Below are positions 12,142-20,740 of a DNA stretch of 52,256 bases, piece by piece. Position numbers and translations under genes: made by a program. Source of the DNA: Myxococcota bacterium (lineage in GTDB: Bacteria > Myxococcota_A > UBA796 > UBA9615 > JAKLKC01); contig JAKLKC010000049.1 of NCBI GenBank assembly GCA_023150875.1, positions 1 through 52,256 of the forward strand, in the 5' to 3' direction. The notes beneath the pieces were generated by a model. That model was not told the DNA's origin. It made no database searches and saw nothing but the letters and a program-made list of their open reading frames with translations. Numbering within the stretch: position 1 is the first letter of the stretch; every line of letters starts with the position of its first letter.

Positions 12142-15045
12142 ATGGACACCTTCGGCGCCCGCGGCGTGCTGCGGATCTCGGACCGCGAGTATGGGATCCA
12201 CCGGCTGGACGCGCTGTCGCCCCACGGCCTCGATGTCTCGCGCCTCCCCTACTCCCTTCGGATCCTCCTGGAGAACCTGCTCCGCCACGAGGACGGCGTG
12301 TCAGCCACCGCCGCCGACGTGGAGGCCCTGGCCCGGTGGGATCCTCGGGCCGCCCCCACCCGGGAGATCGCCTTCACCCCGGCCCGGGTGCTCCTCCAGG
12401 ACTTCACCGGGGTGCCCGCCGTGGTGGACCTGGCGGCCATGCGACAGGCGATGGCGGACCTGGGGGGAGATCCGGCCCGCGTGGATCCGCTGCTGCCGGT
12501 GGAGCTGGTGATCGACCACTCCATGCAGGTGGACCACTGGGCCTCTCCGGACGCTCCGCGCCTGAACCGGGACGCCGACTACGGCCGGAACCGCGAGCGA
12601 TACGCCTTCCTGCGCTGGGGGCAGCGGGCCTTCCGGAACTTCCGGGTGGTCCCCCCCCACACGGGGATCGTCCACCAGGTGAACCTGGAGCACCTGGCCC
12701 GGGTGGTCTTCACCACCGACGCGCCGAACGGCCGCCCCGACGCGTACCCGGACACGGTCCTGGGCACCGACTCCCACACCCCCATGGTCAACGGCCTGGG
12801 GGTGCTGGGCTGGGGCGTCGGGGGGATCGAGGCCGAGGCGGCGATGTTGGGTCAGCCGGTGACGATGCCGATCCCCCAGGTGCTGGGCATGCACCTCGTG
12901 GGCGAGCTGCGGGAGGGCGCCACGGCGACCGACCTGGTGCTGACGGTGTGCGAGCGCCTCCGGAAGAAGGGCGTGGTGGGCCGCTTCGTGGAGTTCTTCG
13001 GCGCGGGCCTGTCACACCTGCCGCTGGCGGACCGGGCGACCATCGGAAACATGTCTCCGGAATACGGTGCCACCTGCGCGATCTTCCCCATCGACGACGA
13101 GACTCTCCGCTACCTGCGCTTCACGGGCCGCCCTCCGGAGCGGGTGGCCCTGGTGGAGGCCTACGCCAAGGAGCAGGGCCTCTTCCGCCGCCCGGGCGAC
13201 CCGGATCCCTCCTTCACCGAGGTACTGACCCTGGACCTGGGCGAGGTGGAGCCCTGCGTCGCCGGCCCCCGGCGCCCCCACGACCGGGTGCCCCTGTCCC
13301 GGGTCGCGGCCTCCTTCGGCGAGGCCCTCCCGGGGCTGCGCCCCCCGTCCCGGGACGGACCCGCCAAGGGCGCCGCCCTGCGCCCTCCCCCTCCCCAGCC
13401 GGCCGTGGGGGTGTGGGGCGAGCACGGGGGGCCCAACCCTTGCCGGAGCGGCACCGGCGCGGCCGCCGAGGCGGCCGCCGCGACCTTGGACCACGGCGCC
13501 GTGGTGATCGCCTCCATCACGAGCTGCACCAACACATCCAACCCGGCGGTGATGTTGGCCGCCGGCCTGCTCGCCCGCGCCGCGGTGGCGCGGGGCCTGG
13601 AGGTCCCGCCGTGGGTCAAGACCTCCCTGGCCCCGGGGTCCCAGGTGGTCACGGACTACCTGCGGGCCGCGGGCCTCCAGGCGCCCCTGGACGCCCTGGG
13701 CTTCCACCTGGTGGGCTACGGCTGCGCCACATGCATCGGCAACTCCGGACCCCTGCCCGAGGCGATCTCCAGGGCCATCGCCGAGAGGGACCTGGTGGTG
13801 TGCTCGGTGCTGTCGGGCAACCGGAACTACGAGGGCCGGATCCACTCCGAGGTCCGGGCCAACTTCCTGATGTCGCCCCCCCTGGTGGTGGCCTACGCCC
13901 TGAGCGGCCGCGTGGACCGGGACCTGACCTCGGAGCCCCTGGGGATCGGGCGGGACGGACGGCCGGTGTACCTCCGGGACGTCTGGCCGAGCCGCGAGGA
14001 GGTGGAGGCGGCCATCGCCTCGTCGGTGCGGGCGGACATGTTCCGGCGCACCTACGCGGACGTGTACCGGGGCGACCCGGTCTGGAACTCCCTGCCGGTG
14101 CCGGAGGGAGACCTGTACGCCTGGGACCCGGCCTCGACCTACGTGCGCCTGCCGCCGTACTTCCAGGGCATGGACGGCGCCCCGGAGCCCCCGGCCGACG
14201 CCATCCGGGGGGCGCGGGCGCTGGCGGTGCTCGGGGACGGTGTGACCACGGACCACATCTCCCCGGCGGGCAGCATCCAGAGCCATTCCCCGGCGGGCCG
14301 CCACCTGGTGGACCGCGGGGTGGAGGCCCGGGAGTTCAACTCCTACGGGTCCCGTCGGGGCAACCACGAGGTGATGGTCCGGGGCACCTTCGCCAACGTG
14401 CGGATCCGCAACCGCCTGGCCCCGGGCACCGAGGGGGGCGTGACCCGCCACCAGCCCAGCGGCGACGCGATGTCCATCTACGACGCCGCCGTCCGCTACG
14501 CGGCGGAGGGCACCCCCCTCCTGGTCCTGGCGGGCCGGGAGTACGGGGCCGGATCCAGCCGCGACTGGGCGGCCAAGGGCCCCCGCCTCCTGGGGGTCCG
14601 CGCCGTGATCGCCGAGAGCTACGAGCGCATCCACCGCTCCAACCTCGTGGGGATGGGGATCCTGCCCCTCCAGTTCCACCCGGGGGAAACGGTGGACTCC
14701 CTGGGCCTGACCGGCCGCGAGGACTTCGCGGTCCTGGGGATCGCCGGAGCCCTGGGCGAGGACGGCCGGGCCACGGGCGACGTCCGGGTGGTGGCCCGCT
14801 CCGAGGACGGCTCCGAGCGCGAGTTCCGCGCCACGCCCCGCATCGACACCGCCCGGGAGGCCCTCTACTACCGCCACGGCGGCATCCTGAACTACGCCCT
14901 GCGCCAGCTCCTCGCCGGCCACACCTCCCCCCTCCCGGGCCCCACCGCTTCCGCCGGCACCCCCCTGGACCTCCCGACGGACGACGAGACGGTGGACGAG
15001 GGCTCCCGCGACAGCTTCCCCGCCAGCGACCCCCCGGCCTACTGA
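12142..15045 (+). CDS. acnA: Aconitate hydratase A
   Basis: A 967-residue cytoplasmic enzyme of the AcnA/IRP type, interconverting citrate and isocitrate in the TCA and glyoxylate cycles. The three [4Fe-4S] ligands are C462 in SITSCTNTSNP, and C528 and C531 in GCATCIGNSGPLPE. Other family marks are VIDHSMQVD, LGTDSHTPMVNGLGVLGWGVGG, NSYGSRRGNHEVM and AGREYGAGSSRDWAAKGP in the swivel domain. The first half contains a Pro-rich insertion (around residues 405-440). The ATG at 12142 follows GGGAGGG; the upstream open frame from 11977 lacks homology. The last 25 residues are an unusual tail, with the motif EGSRDSFPASDPPAY after the normal end of the fold. It is probably monocistronic. Confidence 0.96.
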   Translation: MDTFGARGVLRISDREYGIHRLDALSPHGLDVSRLPYSLRILLENLLRHEDGVSATAADVEALARWDPRAAPTREIAFTPARVLLQDFTGVPAVVDLAAMRQAMADLGGDPARVDPLLPVELVIDHSMQVDHWASPDAPRLNRDADYGRNRERYAFLRWGQRAFRNFRVVPPHTGIVHQVNLEHLARVVFTTDAPNGRPDAYPDTVLGTDSHTPMVNGLGVLGWGVGGIEAEAAMLGQPVTMPIPQVLGMHLVGELREGATATDLVLTVCERLRKKGVVGRFVEFFGAGLSHLPLADRATIGNMSPEYGATCAIFPIDDETLRYLRFTGRPPERVALVEAYAKEQGLFRRPGDPDPSFTEVLTLDLGEVEPCVAGPRRPHDRVPLSRVAASFGEALPGLRPPSRDGPAKGAALRPPPPQPAVGVWGEHGGPNPCRSGTGAAAEAAAATLDHGAVVIASITSCTNTSNPAVMLAAGLLARAAVARGLEVPPWVKTSLAPGSQVVTDYLRAAGLQAPLDALGFHLVGYGCATCIGNSGPLPEAISRAIAERDLVVCSVLSGNRNYEGRIHSEVRANFLMSPPLVVAYALSGRVDRDLTSEPLGIGRDGRPVYLRDVWPSREEVEAAIASSVRADMFRRTYADVYRGDPVWNSLPVPEGDLYAWDPASTYVRLPPYFQGMDGAPEPPADAIRGARALAVLGDGVTTDHISPAGSIQSHSPAGRHLVDRGVEAREFNSYGSRRGNHEVMVRGTFANVRIRNRLAPGTEGGVTRHQPSGDAMSIYDAAVRYAAEGTPLLVLAGREYGAGSSRDWAAKGPRLLGVRAVIAESYERIHRSNLVGMGILPLQFHPGETVDSLGLTGREDFAVLGIAGALGEDGRATGDVRVVARSEDGSEREFRATPRIDTAREALYYRHGGILNYALRQLLAGHTSPLPGPTASAGTPLDLPTDDETVDEGSRDSFPASDPPAY

Positions 15046-15086
15046 CCACGGGGGCCACCGGCGACCGACGGCGGAAGGAGGGTGCG

Positions 15087-15121
15087 CGGAAGTGTAGAAG
15101 TGCTGGTGCCTGACCCCCTGG
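15087..15121 (+). repeat. Dispersed repeat, copy 2
   Basis: CGGAAGTG...AAGTGCTGGTGCCTGACCCCC followed by TGG, directly repeated at 15141-15177 and inverted relative to 8995-9030. Located between acnA and the SRPBCC gene. Confidence 0.6.
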
Positions 15122-15140
15122 CCGGCAGGAGGACGAGGCG

Positions 15141-15177
15141 CGGAAATAGTAGAGGTGTTGGTGCCTGCCCCCCCTGG
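15141..15177 (+). repeat. Dispersed repeat, copy 3
   Basis: CGGAAATAGTAG...GTGTTGGTGCCTGCCCCCCC then TGG. Same orientation as copy 2, with start points 54 bases apart. No open frame of its own. Confidence 0.6.
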
Positions 15178-15253
15178 CTCCGGCTTTGCGCAGGCGTTAC
15201 GCTCCCGTCCCCGGCGGTCGCCTCCCGCGCCCGGCCGGGGTGGGGAGTCCGAC

Positions 15254-15874
15254 ATGGGAAAGACCGCGATGGTGGTGGGGGCGGTGGCCGGGGTGGGCCT
15301 GCTGGGGGCCGTGGGCCTCGTCCTGTACGCCCGCACGCTGCCCACCCGGTGGCGCGTCGAGGTCGCCGAGACCATCGCCGCATCCCCCCAGGACCTCTTC
15401 CCCCTGCTGGACTCCCCGAAGGAGTGGCCGGCCTGGCTCGCCGGGGACGGCCAGGGGATGGAGGAGGCGAAGTACACGTACTTCGGCCCGGAGCGCGGCC
15501 CCGGCGCCGGCTACACCTGGGAGGCCCCAAAGACCGAGGGCCGCATGACCATCACCGAGGCTGACCCCGCCACCGGGATCGCCTACGAGATGAGCATGGA
15601 GGGGGACGCCGCCCCCGCCTGGGGCAGCCTGCGCTTCGCCCCCGAGGGGGACGGACTGAGGCTCACCTGGATCGACGAGGGGGACCTCGGGGGGCTCGTG
15701 GTGGGCGGGCTCCTGGTCGGCACCATGGAGGCCAGCCTCTCCACCCACTTCCGCGCCGCCGCCACCAAGCTCAAGGGGCTCGCCGAGGAGAGGGCCCGGG
15801 AGAGGGAGTCCGGGGCTCCCCCGCCTTCCGCCGGGGACGGGGCCGGCGAGGCCGTGTCACAGCCCTCCCCATGA
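15254..15874 (+). CDS. Membrane-anchored SRPBCC-family protein
   Basis: A 206-residue protein with one N-terminal membrane helix (VVGAVAGVGLLGAVGLVLYA, about residues 7-26), then a START/polyketide-cyclase-type (SRPBCC) domain: WRVEVAETIAASPQDLFPLLDSPKEWPAW as first strand and helices, and THFRAAATKLKGLAEE as closing helix. SRPBCC domains form a deep hydrophobic pocket for lipids or other small ligands; the ligand is unknown. ATG 15254 follows GGGGAG. The 3' end overlaps the end of the convergent aldehyde dehydrogenase gene by 18 bases (15857-15874), so transcripts of the two would be complementary at their ends. Confidence 0.8.
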   Translation: MGKTAMVVGAVAGVGLLGAVGLVLYARTLPTRWRVEVAETIAASPQDLFPLLDSPKEWPAWLAGDGQGMEEAKYTYFGPERGPGAGYTWEAPKTEGRMTITEADPATGIAYEMSMEGDAAPAWGSLRFAPEGDGLRLTWIDEGDLGGLVVGGLLVGTMEASLSTHFRAAATKLKGLAEERARERESGAPPPSAGDGAGEAVSQPSP

Positions 15875-17320
15875 TACATATTTCACGTTCACGTACTCGT
15901 CCATGACGTAGCGGCCACCCTCGCGGCCGAAGCCGGAGTGCTTCACGCCCCCGAAGGGGGCCTGGGCCGTGGAGGGGGCGCCGTCGTTGGCGCCCACGAT
16001 CCCGTACTCCAGGGCCTCGGCGACGCGGATCAGGCGGGCGGCGTCCCGGGTGTAGAAGTAAGACGCCAGGCCGTAGGGGCTGTCGTTGGCCAGCTCGAGG
16101 GCCTCCTCCTCGGTCTCGAAGCGGCGGACCGGGCTCACGGGGCCGAAGGTCTCCTCGTGGGACAGCTCCATGTCCGGGGTGAAATCCTCCAGCACCGTGG
16201 GGGCGAAGAAGCGGTCCGCCAGCCCGGCCCCGGGCCGCACCCTCTCGCCGCCCGCCCGCAGGCGGGCCCCCTTCGACACCGCGTCCCGGACGTGGCGCTC
16301 CACCTTCGCCACCGCCTCGTCGTCCACCAGGGGCCCGATCCTCACCCCCTCCTCCCAGCCCGGGCCCACCTTCAGGGCCGCGACCGCCCCGGCGAGGCGG
16401 TCCACGAAGGCCTCGTACACGCCCCCCTGCACGAGGATCCGGTTCGGGCAGACGCAGGTCTGGCCCATGTTCCGGTACTTGGAGGCGAGGAGGCCCGCGA
16501 CCGCCGCGTCCACGTCGGCGTCGTCGAAGACCAGGAAGGGGGCGTGGCCCCCCAGCTCCAGCGAGAGGCGGGTCAAGTTCCGGGCCGCCTTCGCCATCAG
16601 GATCCGCCCCACCTCCGTGGACCCGGTGAACGAGAGCTTGCGCACCCGGGGGTCCGCGAGCAGGGCGTCGCCGATGGCCTCGGCGTCGCCGCAGACCACG
16701 TTCACCACCCCCGGGGGGATCCCCGCCTCCTCCGCCAGGGCCCCGACGGCCAGGGCCGAGAGGGGGGTCTGGGGCGCCGGCTTGACGACCATGGCGCAGC
16801 CCGCCGCCAGCGCCGGACCCAGCTTCCGGGTGATCATCGCCGCCGGGAAGTTCCAGGGCGTGATCGCCGCCGTCACCCCGAGGGGCTGGCGCAGCACCAG
16901 GATCCGCTTGTCCCGGTGGGAGGACGGCACCAGCTCGCCGTACAGGCGCTTGCCCTCCTCCGCCGCCCAGTCCACGAAGGACGCCGCGTAGGCGACCTCG
17001 CCCCGGGCCTCCGCCAGGGGCTTGCCCTGCTCCAGCGTCATCAGGAGGGCCAGGTCCTCCCTGCGCTCCAGCATCAGGGACGCCAGGCGCCGCAGGGGCT
17101 CCGCCCGCTCCGCCGCCGTGCGGGCCCGCCACTCCGGGAGGGCCGCCGCCGCCGCGTCCACCGCCCGCCGGGCGTCCTCGCCTCCCCCCCAGGGCACCGT
17201 CGCCAGCACCTCGTCGGTGGCGGGGTTGGCGACCTCCGCCGCCCCGCCGCCCGCCGCGCCGACCCAGCGGCCTCCCACCAGGTGCCCCCCCTTGAGCAGG
17301 TCCCCGGGGACGTGTCGCAT
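15857..17320 (-). CDS. gabD: NAD(P)-dependent succinate-semialdehyde-type dehydrogenase
   Basis: A 487-residue aldehyde dehydrogenase of the SSADH/GabD group, oxidising succinate semialdehyde (or a close aldehyde) to the acid. Visible are ITPWNFPAAMITRK (cofactor loop), FTGSTEVGR (Rossmann Gly motif), the general base Glu in LELGGHAPF, the catalytic Cys in MGQTCVCPNR (about C289), and HEETFGPV near the end. The paired CVC is typical of SSADH. The ATG at 17320 is chosen because homology begins there (MRHVPGDLLKGGHLVGGRWV); the frame is open to 17374. Specificity for succinate semialdehyde is inferred from similarity only. No gabT or GABA gene is nearby. Confidence 0.85.
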   Translation of the reverse strand: MRHVPGDLLKGGHLVGGRWVGAAGGGAAEVANPATDEVLATVPWGGGEDARRAVDAAAAALPEWRARTAAERAEPLRRLASLMLERREDLALLMTLEQGKPLAEARGEVAYAASFVDWAAEEGKRLYGELVPSSHRDKRILVLRQPLGVTAAITPWNFPAAMITRKLGPALAAGCAMVVKPAPQTPLSALAVGALAEEAGIPPGVVNVVCGDAEAIGDALLADPRVRKLSFTGSTEVGRILMAKAARNLTRLSLELGGHAPFLVFDDADVDAAVAGLLASKYRNMGQTCVCPNRILVQGGVYEAFVDRLAGAVAALKVGPGWEEGVRIGPLVDDEAVAKVERHVRDAVSKGARLRAGGERVRPGAGLADRFFAPTVLEDFTPDMELSHEETFGPVSPVRRFETEEEALELANDSPYGLASYFYTRDAARLIRVAEALEYGIVGANDGAPSTAQAPFGGVKHSGFGREGGRYVMDEYVNVKYVSWGGL

Positions 17321-17410
17321 GTCCGCCTCGCTCCCTTCCCCCCGGCCCGCCGCGGGGGAAGTGGGATGATACACATCCCGCCGCCCCGGGGCGCCTGTCC
17401 CGCCGCCGGA

Positions 17411-18256
17411 TCAGGGGCCGGGAGGGTGGAAGCCGATCCCGACCTCGGCGCACGCCGCGTCGCAGGCCCGGAGCAGCCGGGCCGCCAGGATCCCCCGCCG
17501 CTCGGGGCGCCGGAGGGACACGAAGAGCCTCAGGTCGGCGTCACGGATCCCGCCCTCGCACACCGCCAGGCCCGACGCGTCCCGCCACGCCGCCAGCGCG
17601 TCGCGGGTCGCCCGGACCGCCTCGAAGGCGTTGTCGTGGAGCTGGCGGTCCACGCCCCCCCACTCCGCGTCGTGGGCGGTCTTGGGGCAGGCCCTGAGCT
17701 GGTCGCCGTCGGTGGGGTCGAAGTCCGCGTGATTGACGCCCCCGGCGTCCAGGCACGCCTTGTGGCTGAAGGAGTCCGCCAGGGAGTGCAACCAGATCCC
17801 CAGCGAAACCAGGGATCCGGGGTAGACGCAGGTGGCCTCCCCGTCGGGATCGCAGCAGGTCCCGTCGGCGTCGCAGCCCAGGATCGGCGCGCCGGTCTCG
17901 TCCAGCAGGGGGCCCCGCCCGTGGGCCCAGCCCTCCAGCCACGGCAGGGAGCCCACCGACTGGGGCCAGTGGAAGTAGGGGTCGTTGACGTCCCCCCGGT
18001 CGGTGAAGCCCAGGTGGATCCGCTGGTAGTGGCCCAGGTCCGTCGCCTCGTTGGCCTCGGCGATCACCCCGGCGTCGGCCGCCGAAAACCCCGCGCAGCG
18101 GGCCAGGGCCCGGGTGAGGTCCTCGTGGACGGCGCTCCTCTCCACCGATCCCGGGGTCGTCAGGTCCTCGGCGAAGCCCCGGGCGGGGCGCTCCCGGGCG
18201 GCGACGATGAGCACGGTGGCGGCGAGGGCCGCCCCGGTCAGGGTGGCGAGACGCAT
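17411..18256 (-). CDS. Secreted helical protein, phospholipase C/DUF6765-like
   Basis: A 281-residue exported protein with signal peptide LATLTGAALAATVLIVAA. The mature part is rich in His, Asp and Cys: HEDLTRALARCAGFSAADAGVIAEANEATDLGHYQRIH, later SLVSLGIWLHSLADSFSHKACLD and VNHADFDPTDGDQL (long items shown in parts only as landmarks). The spaced His/Asp pattern around HSLADSFSH resembles helical zinc enzymes of the phospholipase C/P1-nuclease type and the DUF6765 family, but the match is weak. Several Cys pairs (CDADGTCCDPDG ... CVY) suggest disulfides or a bound metal. The ATG at 18256 gives a proper signal peptide; the frame is open to 18355. Function unknown. Confidence 0.6.
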   Translation of the reverse strand: MRLATLTGAALAATVLIVAARERPARGFAEDLTTPGSVERSAVHEDLTRALARCAGFSAADAGVIAEANEATDLGHYQRIHLGFTDRGDVNDPYFHWPQSVGSLPWLEGWAHGRGPLLDETGAPILGCDADGTCCDPDGEATCVYPGSLVSLGIWLHSLADSFSHKACLDAGGVNHADFDPTDGDQLRACPKTAHDAEWGGVDRQLHDNAFEAVRATRDALAAWRDASGLAVCEGGIRDADLRLFVSLRRPERRGILAARLLRACDAACAEVGIGFHPPGP

Positions 18257-18374
18257 CCTGGGATCCCCCGGGCGCGCCAGCCGCCGAGCCCACGGGAGGG
18301 CCTTGCGGCGGGGTGCGCCTCTGTCGATCCCTACCGTCTCGCCCGCTCCCGGCAAGGAGCGCCCGCCGTCGGAG

Positions 18375-19142
18375 TCAGGTCCACGCGCCCCGGAGGAGGG
18401 GTGGGATCCGATGCCTGCTCCTCTCCAGCTTCAGGTCGCCGAACACCTCGGCGCTGGCCTCGGTCTCCCGCCGCGGGTCCAGCCGGATCCCCAGCTCCTC
18501 CTCGGCGGCCTCCCTCGCCCCCACCAGGACGATCTCCGCCCCCTCGTGGTCCAGGAAGGAGGGGGGATCCACGTCCGCGAAGCGACGCCCGTCGAACCGC
18601 TCCCGGAGCTTCTTCGGGAAGTCCGCGCGGCGCTCCCGCCCCAGGCCCGCGCCTCCCTTCGCCGGGGCGTCGGGGTTCTTCACGCTGACCACGTAGCTGG
18701 CCTGCCGGGCGATGTTCAGCTCCTCCTGGACCTCCCCCGGCGCCTCCGGCAGCTCCAGGGCGTAGGCGAGGTGGGTGTGGCGGCCGCCCCCCTCCCCGTG
18801 ACCGACGATGGCGTACACCCCCTCCCCCGCCGGCCGGACCCCCGGGCGCAGCCGCTCCCCCCGGGTCTTCGTCTGGTAGGTCCCCCGCTCCAGCTCGTCC
18901 CGGAGGTCCTCGGGCCGTCGGACCACCCGGTCGACGAAGCCCCACACCCGCTCGCCGCCGTCCTTCACGTCGGGCAGGTGCTTGCGACCGACGACGATGA
19001 GACGGTATCGCCTCGCCCGGCGGGGATGGAGCACCATGTAGGTGCGCTGCACGTCCTCCTCGCCCGCCACCTCCCCGGGCTCCCGCTCGACCTTCGGGCG
19101 ATACAAGAAATAGATGTCTCCGCGCTCCAGGACCTCGGCCAT
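18375..19142 (-). CDS. Conserved hypothetical protein (VLERGDIYFLYRPKV family)
   Basis: A 255-residue soluble protein without signal peptide. The N-terminal half is well ordered (ERGDIYFLYRPKV, DVQRTYMVLHP, YRLIVVGRKHLPD, RVWGFVDRV, YQTKTRGER, GEGVYAIVGH) and has the look of a conserved but unnamed bacterial family. The C-terminal part is charged (ELNIARQASYVVSVKNPDAP, DFPKKLRERFDGRRF, AAEEELGIRL). No catalytic motif was recognised. ATG 19142 has a strong GGAGGGAGGAG site. It lies 15 bases downstream of pncB on the same strand and is likely co-transcribed with the NAD-salvage genes. Whether it works in that pathway is unknown. Confidence 0.7.
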   Translation of the reverse strand: MAEVLERGDIYFLYRPKVEREPGEVAGEEDVQRTYMVLHPRRARRYRLIVVGRKHLPDVKDGGERVWGFVDRVVRRPEDLRDELERGTYQTKTRGERLRPGVRPAGEGVYAIVGHGEGGGRHTHLAYALELPEAPGEVQEELNIARQASYVVSVKNPDAPAKGGAGLGRERRADFPKKLRERFDGRRFADVDPPSFLDHEGAEIVLVGAREAAEEELGIRLDPRRETEASAEVFGDLKLERSRHRIPPLLRGAWT

Positions 19143-19156
19143 GTCTCCTCCCTCCT

Positions 19157-20740
19157 TCACGTTGCCTCCGGCTCCACCCCCACGCCCCCGGGACCCCCGC
19201 GGCCGGGGCGGGCCACCCCCGCCCCCCGCAGCACCTCCCGGGCGAGGTCGGGGGAGAGGCCCACGGGGTACTCCGGCGCTCCCGAGAGGGCCCGGAGCGC
19301 CCGAGGCAGGCGGGCGATCCGCGCCAGGGCGCGGGCGCGGATCCGGGCCTCGGGCTCCCGGGGCCCCACCCTCTCCCCGCCCCGCATCACGGGGACCATG
19401 AGGGGCGCGGCGGCCTCGGCGCCGACGAGCCGCGAGGGGCGCGAGGGATCGCCGCGCTCGTGGAACATCGCCCGGGCCGGCTCCTGGCCCCCCTCCCCCT
19501 TCCGCCCCACGACGTCCGCCAGGGGGATCCCCTCCCCGTCGCGGTAGCGCCACACCTCCTTGCGCCCCGGCCAGGTGGCCTTGGCGGGGTCCGAGGTCGT
19601 CTTGGCCTTGGGCTCCCACCGGCCGCCGGCTCCCATGACCGCCGCCAGCTTGTAGATCCCCGGGAAGGCCGGATCGTCGCCCCCCGTGACGAGGCGCGTG
19701 CCCACCCCCCACGCCCGGATGGGCGCCCCGGCCCGCACCAGTCGGTCCACCAGGGACTCGTCCAGGTCCCCGCTGGCCATGACCCACGGGTCCGGGAAGC
19801 CCGCCCGCCGCAACTCCCGGTCCACCGCGGTGGACAGGTGGAGCAGGTCTCCCGAGTCCAGGCGCACGGCGGCCCGCGCGGGCCGGCCCGCGTCGCGCAG
19901 CTCGCGGAACACCTGGATCGCGTGGGGGAGCCCGCTCTGGAGGGTGTCGTAGGTGTCCAGGAGAAGCAGGCAGCGATCGGGCCACGCCGCCGCCCAGGCG
20001 CGGAACGCCTGGAGCTCGTCCGGGAAGCTCATCACCCAGGAGTGGGCCATGGTGCCCCGCAGGGGGATGTCGTAGGCGCGCCCGGCGAGCACGTCCGAGG
20101 TGCTGTCGCATCCCCCCACGAAGGCGGCCCGGGAGGCGGCCAGGGCGGCGTCCCCGGGGGGGGCGCGCCGGAGCCCGAACTCCACGACCTCTCCGTCCCC
20201 GGCCGCGATCCGCAGCCGGGCCGCCGCCGTAGCCACCCGGCTCGGGTGGTTCAGGGCGTTGAGCACCAGGGTCTCCACGACCTGGGCCTCGCCCAGGGGG
20301 GCCTCGATCCGGAGCACCGGCTCGTGGGGGAAGACCACCTCGCCCTCGGGGGCCGCGTCCACGTCGCCCCGGAAGCGGAAGCTCCCCAGGCGCCGCCCGA
20401 GGTCGCTGCCCTCGAAGAGCCCAGTGCGGGAGAGCCAATCCAGCTCCTCCCCGGAGAAGCGCAGGGAAGCCAGGCGGTCCAGGAGGGGCTCCAGCCCGGC
20501 GAAGACGGCGAAGGCCGCGCCGCCGGGGAGGTGGCGGAACTGGTACTCGAAGACGGCGGGGCGGTCGAAGGTGCCGGCCACCGCGTAGCCCCGCAGCATG
20601 GTCAGCTCGTAGAGGTCGGTGAGGAGGGGGCTGGCGGAGGCCGGGCCGGCCTCGACGCGCGCGGCGATGCAGGCTCCGTCCTCCGCCCGCGACGGGCCCC
20701 GCCGGGAGGGGCGCTGGCCCTCAGGGCGTGGCGCGGGCAT
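19157..20740 (-). CDS. pncB: Nicotinate phosphoribosyltransferase
   Basis: A 527-residue enzyme that converts nicotinate and PRPP to nicotinate mononucleotide in NAD salvage. Landmarks are LLTDLYELTMLRGY at the start of the domain, GTMAHSWVMSFPDE with the family's active-site His, AVRLDSGDL and AWGVGTRLVTGGDDPA for phosphate binding, and YKLAAV with downstream SDPAKATWPGRKEVWR. The start is uncertain. ATG 20740 overlaps the nicotinamidase gene by 20 bases and leaves about 35 poorly conserved residues before the domain; a frame is open to 20872, but that is antisense-like sequence. It follows pncA on the same strand, so the two steps nicotinamide to nicotinate to NaMN are encoded together. Confidence 0.92.
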   Translation of the reverse strand: MPAPRPEGQRPSRRGPSRAEDGACIAARVEAGPASASPLLTDLYELTMLRGYAVAGTFDRPAVFEYQFRHLPGGAAFAVFAGLEPLLDRLASLRFSGEELDWLSRTGLFEGSDLGRRLGSFRFRGDVDAAPEGEVVFPHEPVLRIEAPLGEAQVVETLVLNALNHPSRVATAAARLRIAAGDGEVVEFGLRRAPPGDAALAASRAAFVGGCDSTSDVLAGRAYDIPLRGTMAHSWVMSFPDELQAFRAWAAAWPDRCLLLLDTYDTLQSGLPHAIQVFRELRDAGRPARAAVRLDSGDLLHLSTAVDRELRRAGFPDPWVMASGDLDESLVDRLVRAGAPIRAWGVGTRLVTGGDDPAFPGIYKLAAVMGAGGRWEPKAKTTSDPAKATWPGRKEVWRYRDGEGIPLADVVGRKGEGGQEPARAMFHERGDPSRPSRLVGAEAAAPLMVPVMRGGERVGPREPEARIRARALARIARLPRALRALSGAPEYPVGLSPDLAREVLRGAGVARPGRGGPGGVGVEPEAT

